Below are positions 15,261-15,852 of a stretch of 15,852 bases of DNA, in pieces (positions within the stretch are counted from its first letter, which is position 1; every line of letters starts with the position of its first letter). The stretch covers positions 1-15,852 of the forward strand of contig JBEKVW010000052.1 of assembly GCA_049513695.1 (NCBI GenBank), given 5' to 3'. The notes under the pieces are model-generated. The model was not told the DNA's origin, searched no databases, and saw only the letters and a list, made by a program, of their open reading frames with translations. The position numbers and the translations under genes were made by a program. This DNA is from UBA1162 sp049513695. GTDB lineage: Bacteria; Chloroflexota; Dehalococcoidia; GIF9; UBA5629.

Positions 15261-15852
15261 CTAAATAGCTGACGGCTCGCCGCCGGGGGACTTGAGAAGC
15301 ACGGCTCCCAGAGGGGGCAGTGTCAGGTTAAGCGAATTCGGCCTGCCATGAAAAGGGACTGAGTCGGATTCCAGTCCGCCCAGATTGCCGTAACCGCTTC
15401 CACCATAGTCATGGGCGTCGCTATTTAGCACTTCCTGCCAGTATCCGCCGCGTGGGACTCCAATTCGGTAACCTGTATGCGGCGAGGGTGTAAAGTTGCA
15501 GACGATCAGCATGATATCACCTGTCGAGCGGCCTCTGCGCAGATAGCTGACTACGCTGTGCAGCGAATCATTGCAGTCGATCCATTCGAAGCCGCTTGAC
15601 TCGAAATCCATCTCGTAAAGCGCCGGTTCATTTCGGTATAAGCGGGCCAGGTCCTGCACCAGTTTTTGCAGGCCGCTGTGAGGCCTGTATTGCAGAAGGT
15701 GCCAGTCGAGGCTGGTCTCGTGGTTCCACTCATTCCATTGCCCTATCTCGTCGCCCATGAACAACAGCTTCTTGCCGGGCTGTGTAAACATGTAGGAGAA
15801 GAGCAGGCGCAGGTTGGCGAATTTTTGCCATGAGTCTCCCGGCATTTTGCCT
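15261..15852 (-). CDS. glgB: 1,4-alpha-glucan (glycogen) branching enzyme, C-terminal part (5' end outside window)
   Basis: The frame is open to the window edge and ends at TAG 15261-15263. The fragment begins AKMPGDSWQKFANLRLLFSY and continues GKKLLFMGDEIGQWNEWNH, the end of the GH13 catalytic barrel of GlgB, followed by a beta-sandwich alpha-amylase C-terminal domain (about the last 100 residues). GlgB cuts alpha-1,4 glucan chains and rejoins them as alpha-1,6 branches. GlgB commonly has FMGGEFGQ where this has FMGDEIGQ. It converges on the ACT gene with a 47-bp gap (15214-15260) in which I see no clear terminator. Confidence 0.88.
   Translation of the reverse strand, partial: GKMPGDSWQKFANLRLLFSYMFTQPGKKLLFMGDEIGQWNEWNHETSLDWHLLQYRPHSGLQKLVQDLARLYRNEPALYEMDFESSGFEWIDCNDSLHSVVSYLRRGRSTGDIMLIVCNFTPSPHTGYRIGVPRGGYWQEVLNSDAHDYGGSGYGNLGGLESDSVPFHGRPNSLNLTLPPLGAVLLKSPGGEPSAI

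Overview
The window is a gene-dense bacterial chromosome segment. Codon usage is moderately GC-rich with frequent ATA (Ile) codons, GTG starts are common, and most genes have clear Shine-Dalgarno (SD) sites. A ferredoxin-dependent 2-oxoacid oxidoreductase indicates an anaerobe. An alkyl-DHAP-synthase-like flavoprotein next to GlpD, and an SCP2-domain membrane protein, would fit an anaerobic Chloroflexota (Dehalococcoidia-like) or similar lineage. That placement is a low-confidence inference; no rRNA or marker gene is present. I see no phage, IS, CRISPR, tRNA or rRNA.

Layout. (1) 1-3797, plus strand: a probable three-gene operon with the 3' end of a GlpD-type glycerol-3-phosphate dehydrogenase, an FAD-linked oxidase of the alkyl-DHAP synthase type, and an FGGY-family kinase. 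(2) 3765-4910, minus strand: an SCP2 lipid-binding domain fused to about seven membrane segments, overlapping the kinase tail by 33 bp. (3) 4911-5164: an AT-rich divergent region with a terminator-like hairpin and competing complementary segments in the leader of the next gene. (4) 5165-7693, plus strand: an MgtA-type P-type ATPase. (5) 7712-10957, minus strand: a cytosolic diguanylate cyclase with seven PAS domains, six of them exact 127-residue repeat units. (6) 10958-11259: a divergent regulatory region with a spaced direct repeat. (7) 11260-12048, plus strand: a DUF4239 membrane protein. (8) 12186-15213, plus strand: an operon for a four-subunit 2-oxoacid:ferredoxin oxidoreductase (ferredoxin, alpha, beta, gamma; overlapping genes) followed by a tandem-ACT protein. 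(9) 15261-15852, minus strand: the C-terminal end of a glycogen branching enzyme, cut by the window edge.

How they fit together. Block 1 concerns glycerol-phosphate or polyol chemistry and could supply an ether-lipid precursor, or a polyol/sugar-acid catabolic route. Block 8 couples oxidative decarboxylation of branched-chain or other 2-oxoacids (or the reverse carboxylation) to ferredoxin, with the ACT protein as a likely amino-acid sensor. The remaining genes are single-gene units for Mg2+ uptake, c-di-GMP signalling, membrane function and glycogen storage. The least explained items are the GlpD/AGPS-like/FGGY cluster, the SCP2-membrane fusion, the mgtA leader and the 127-residue PAS array.
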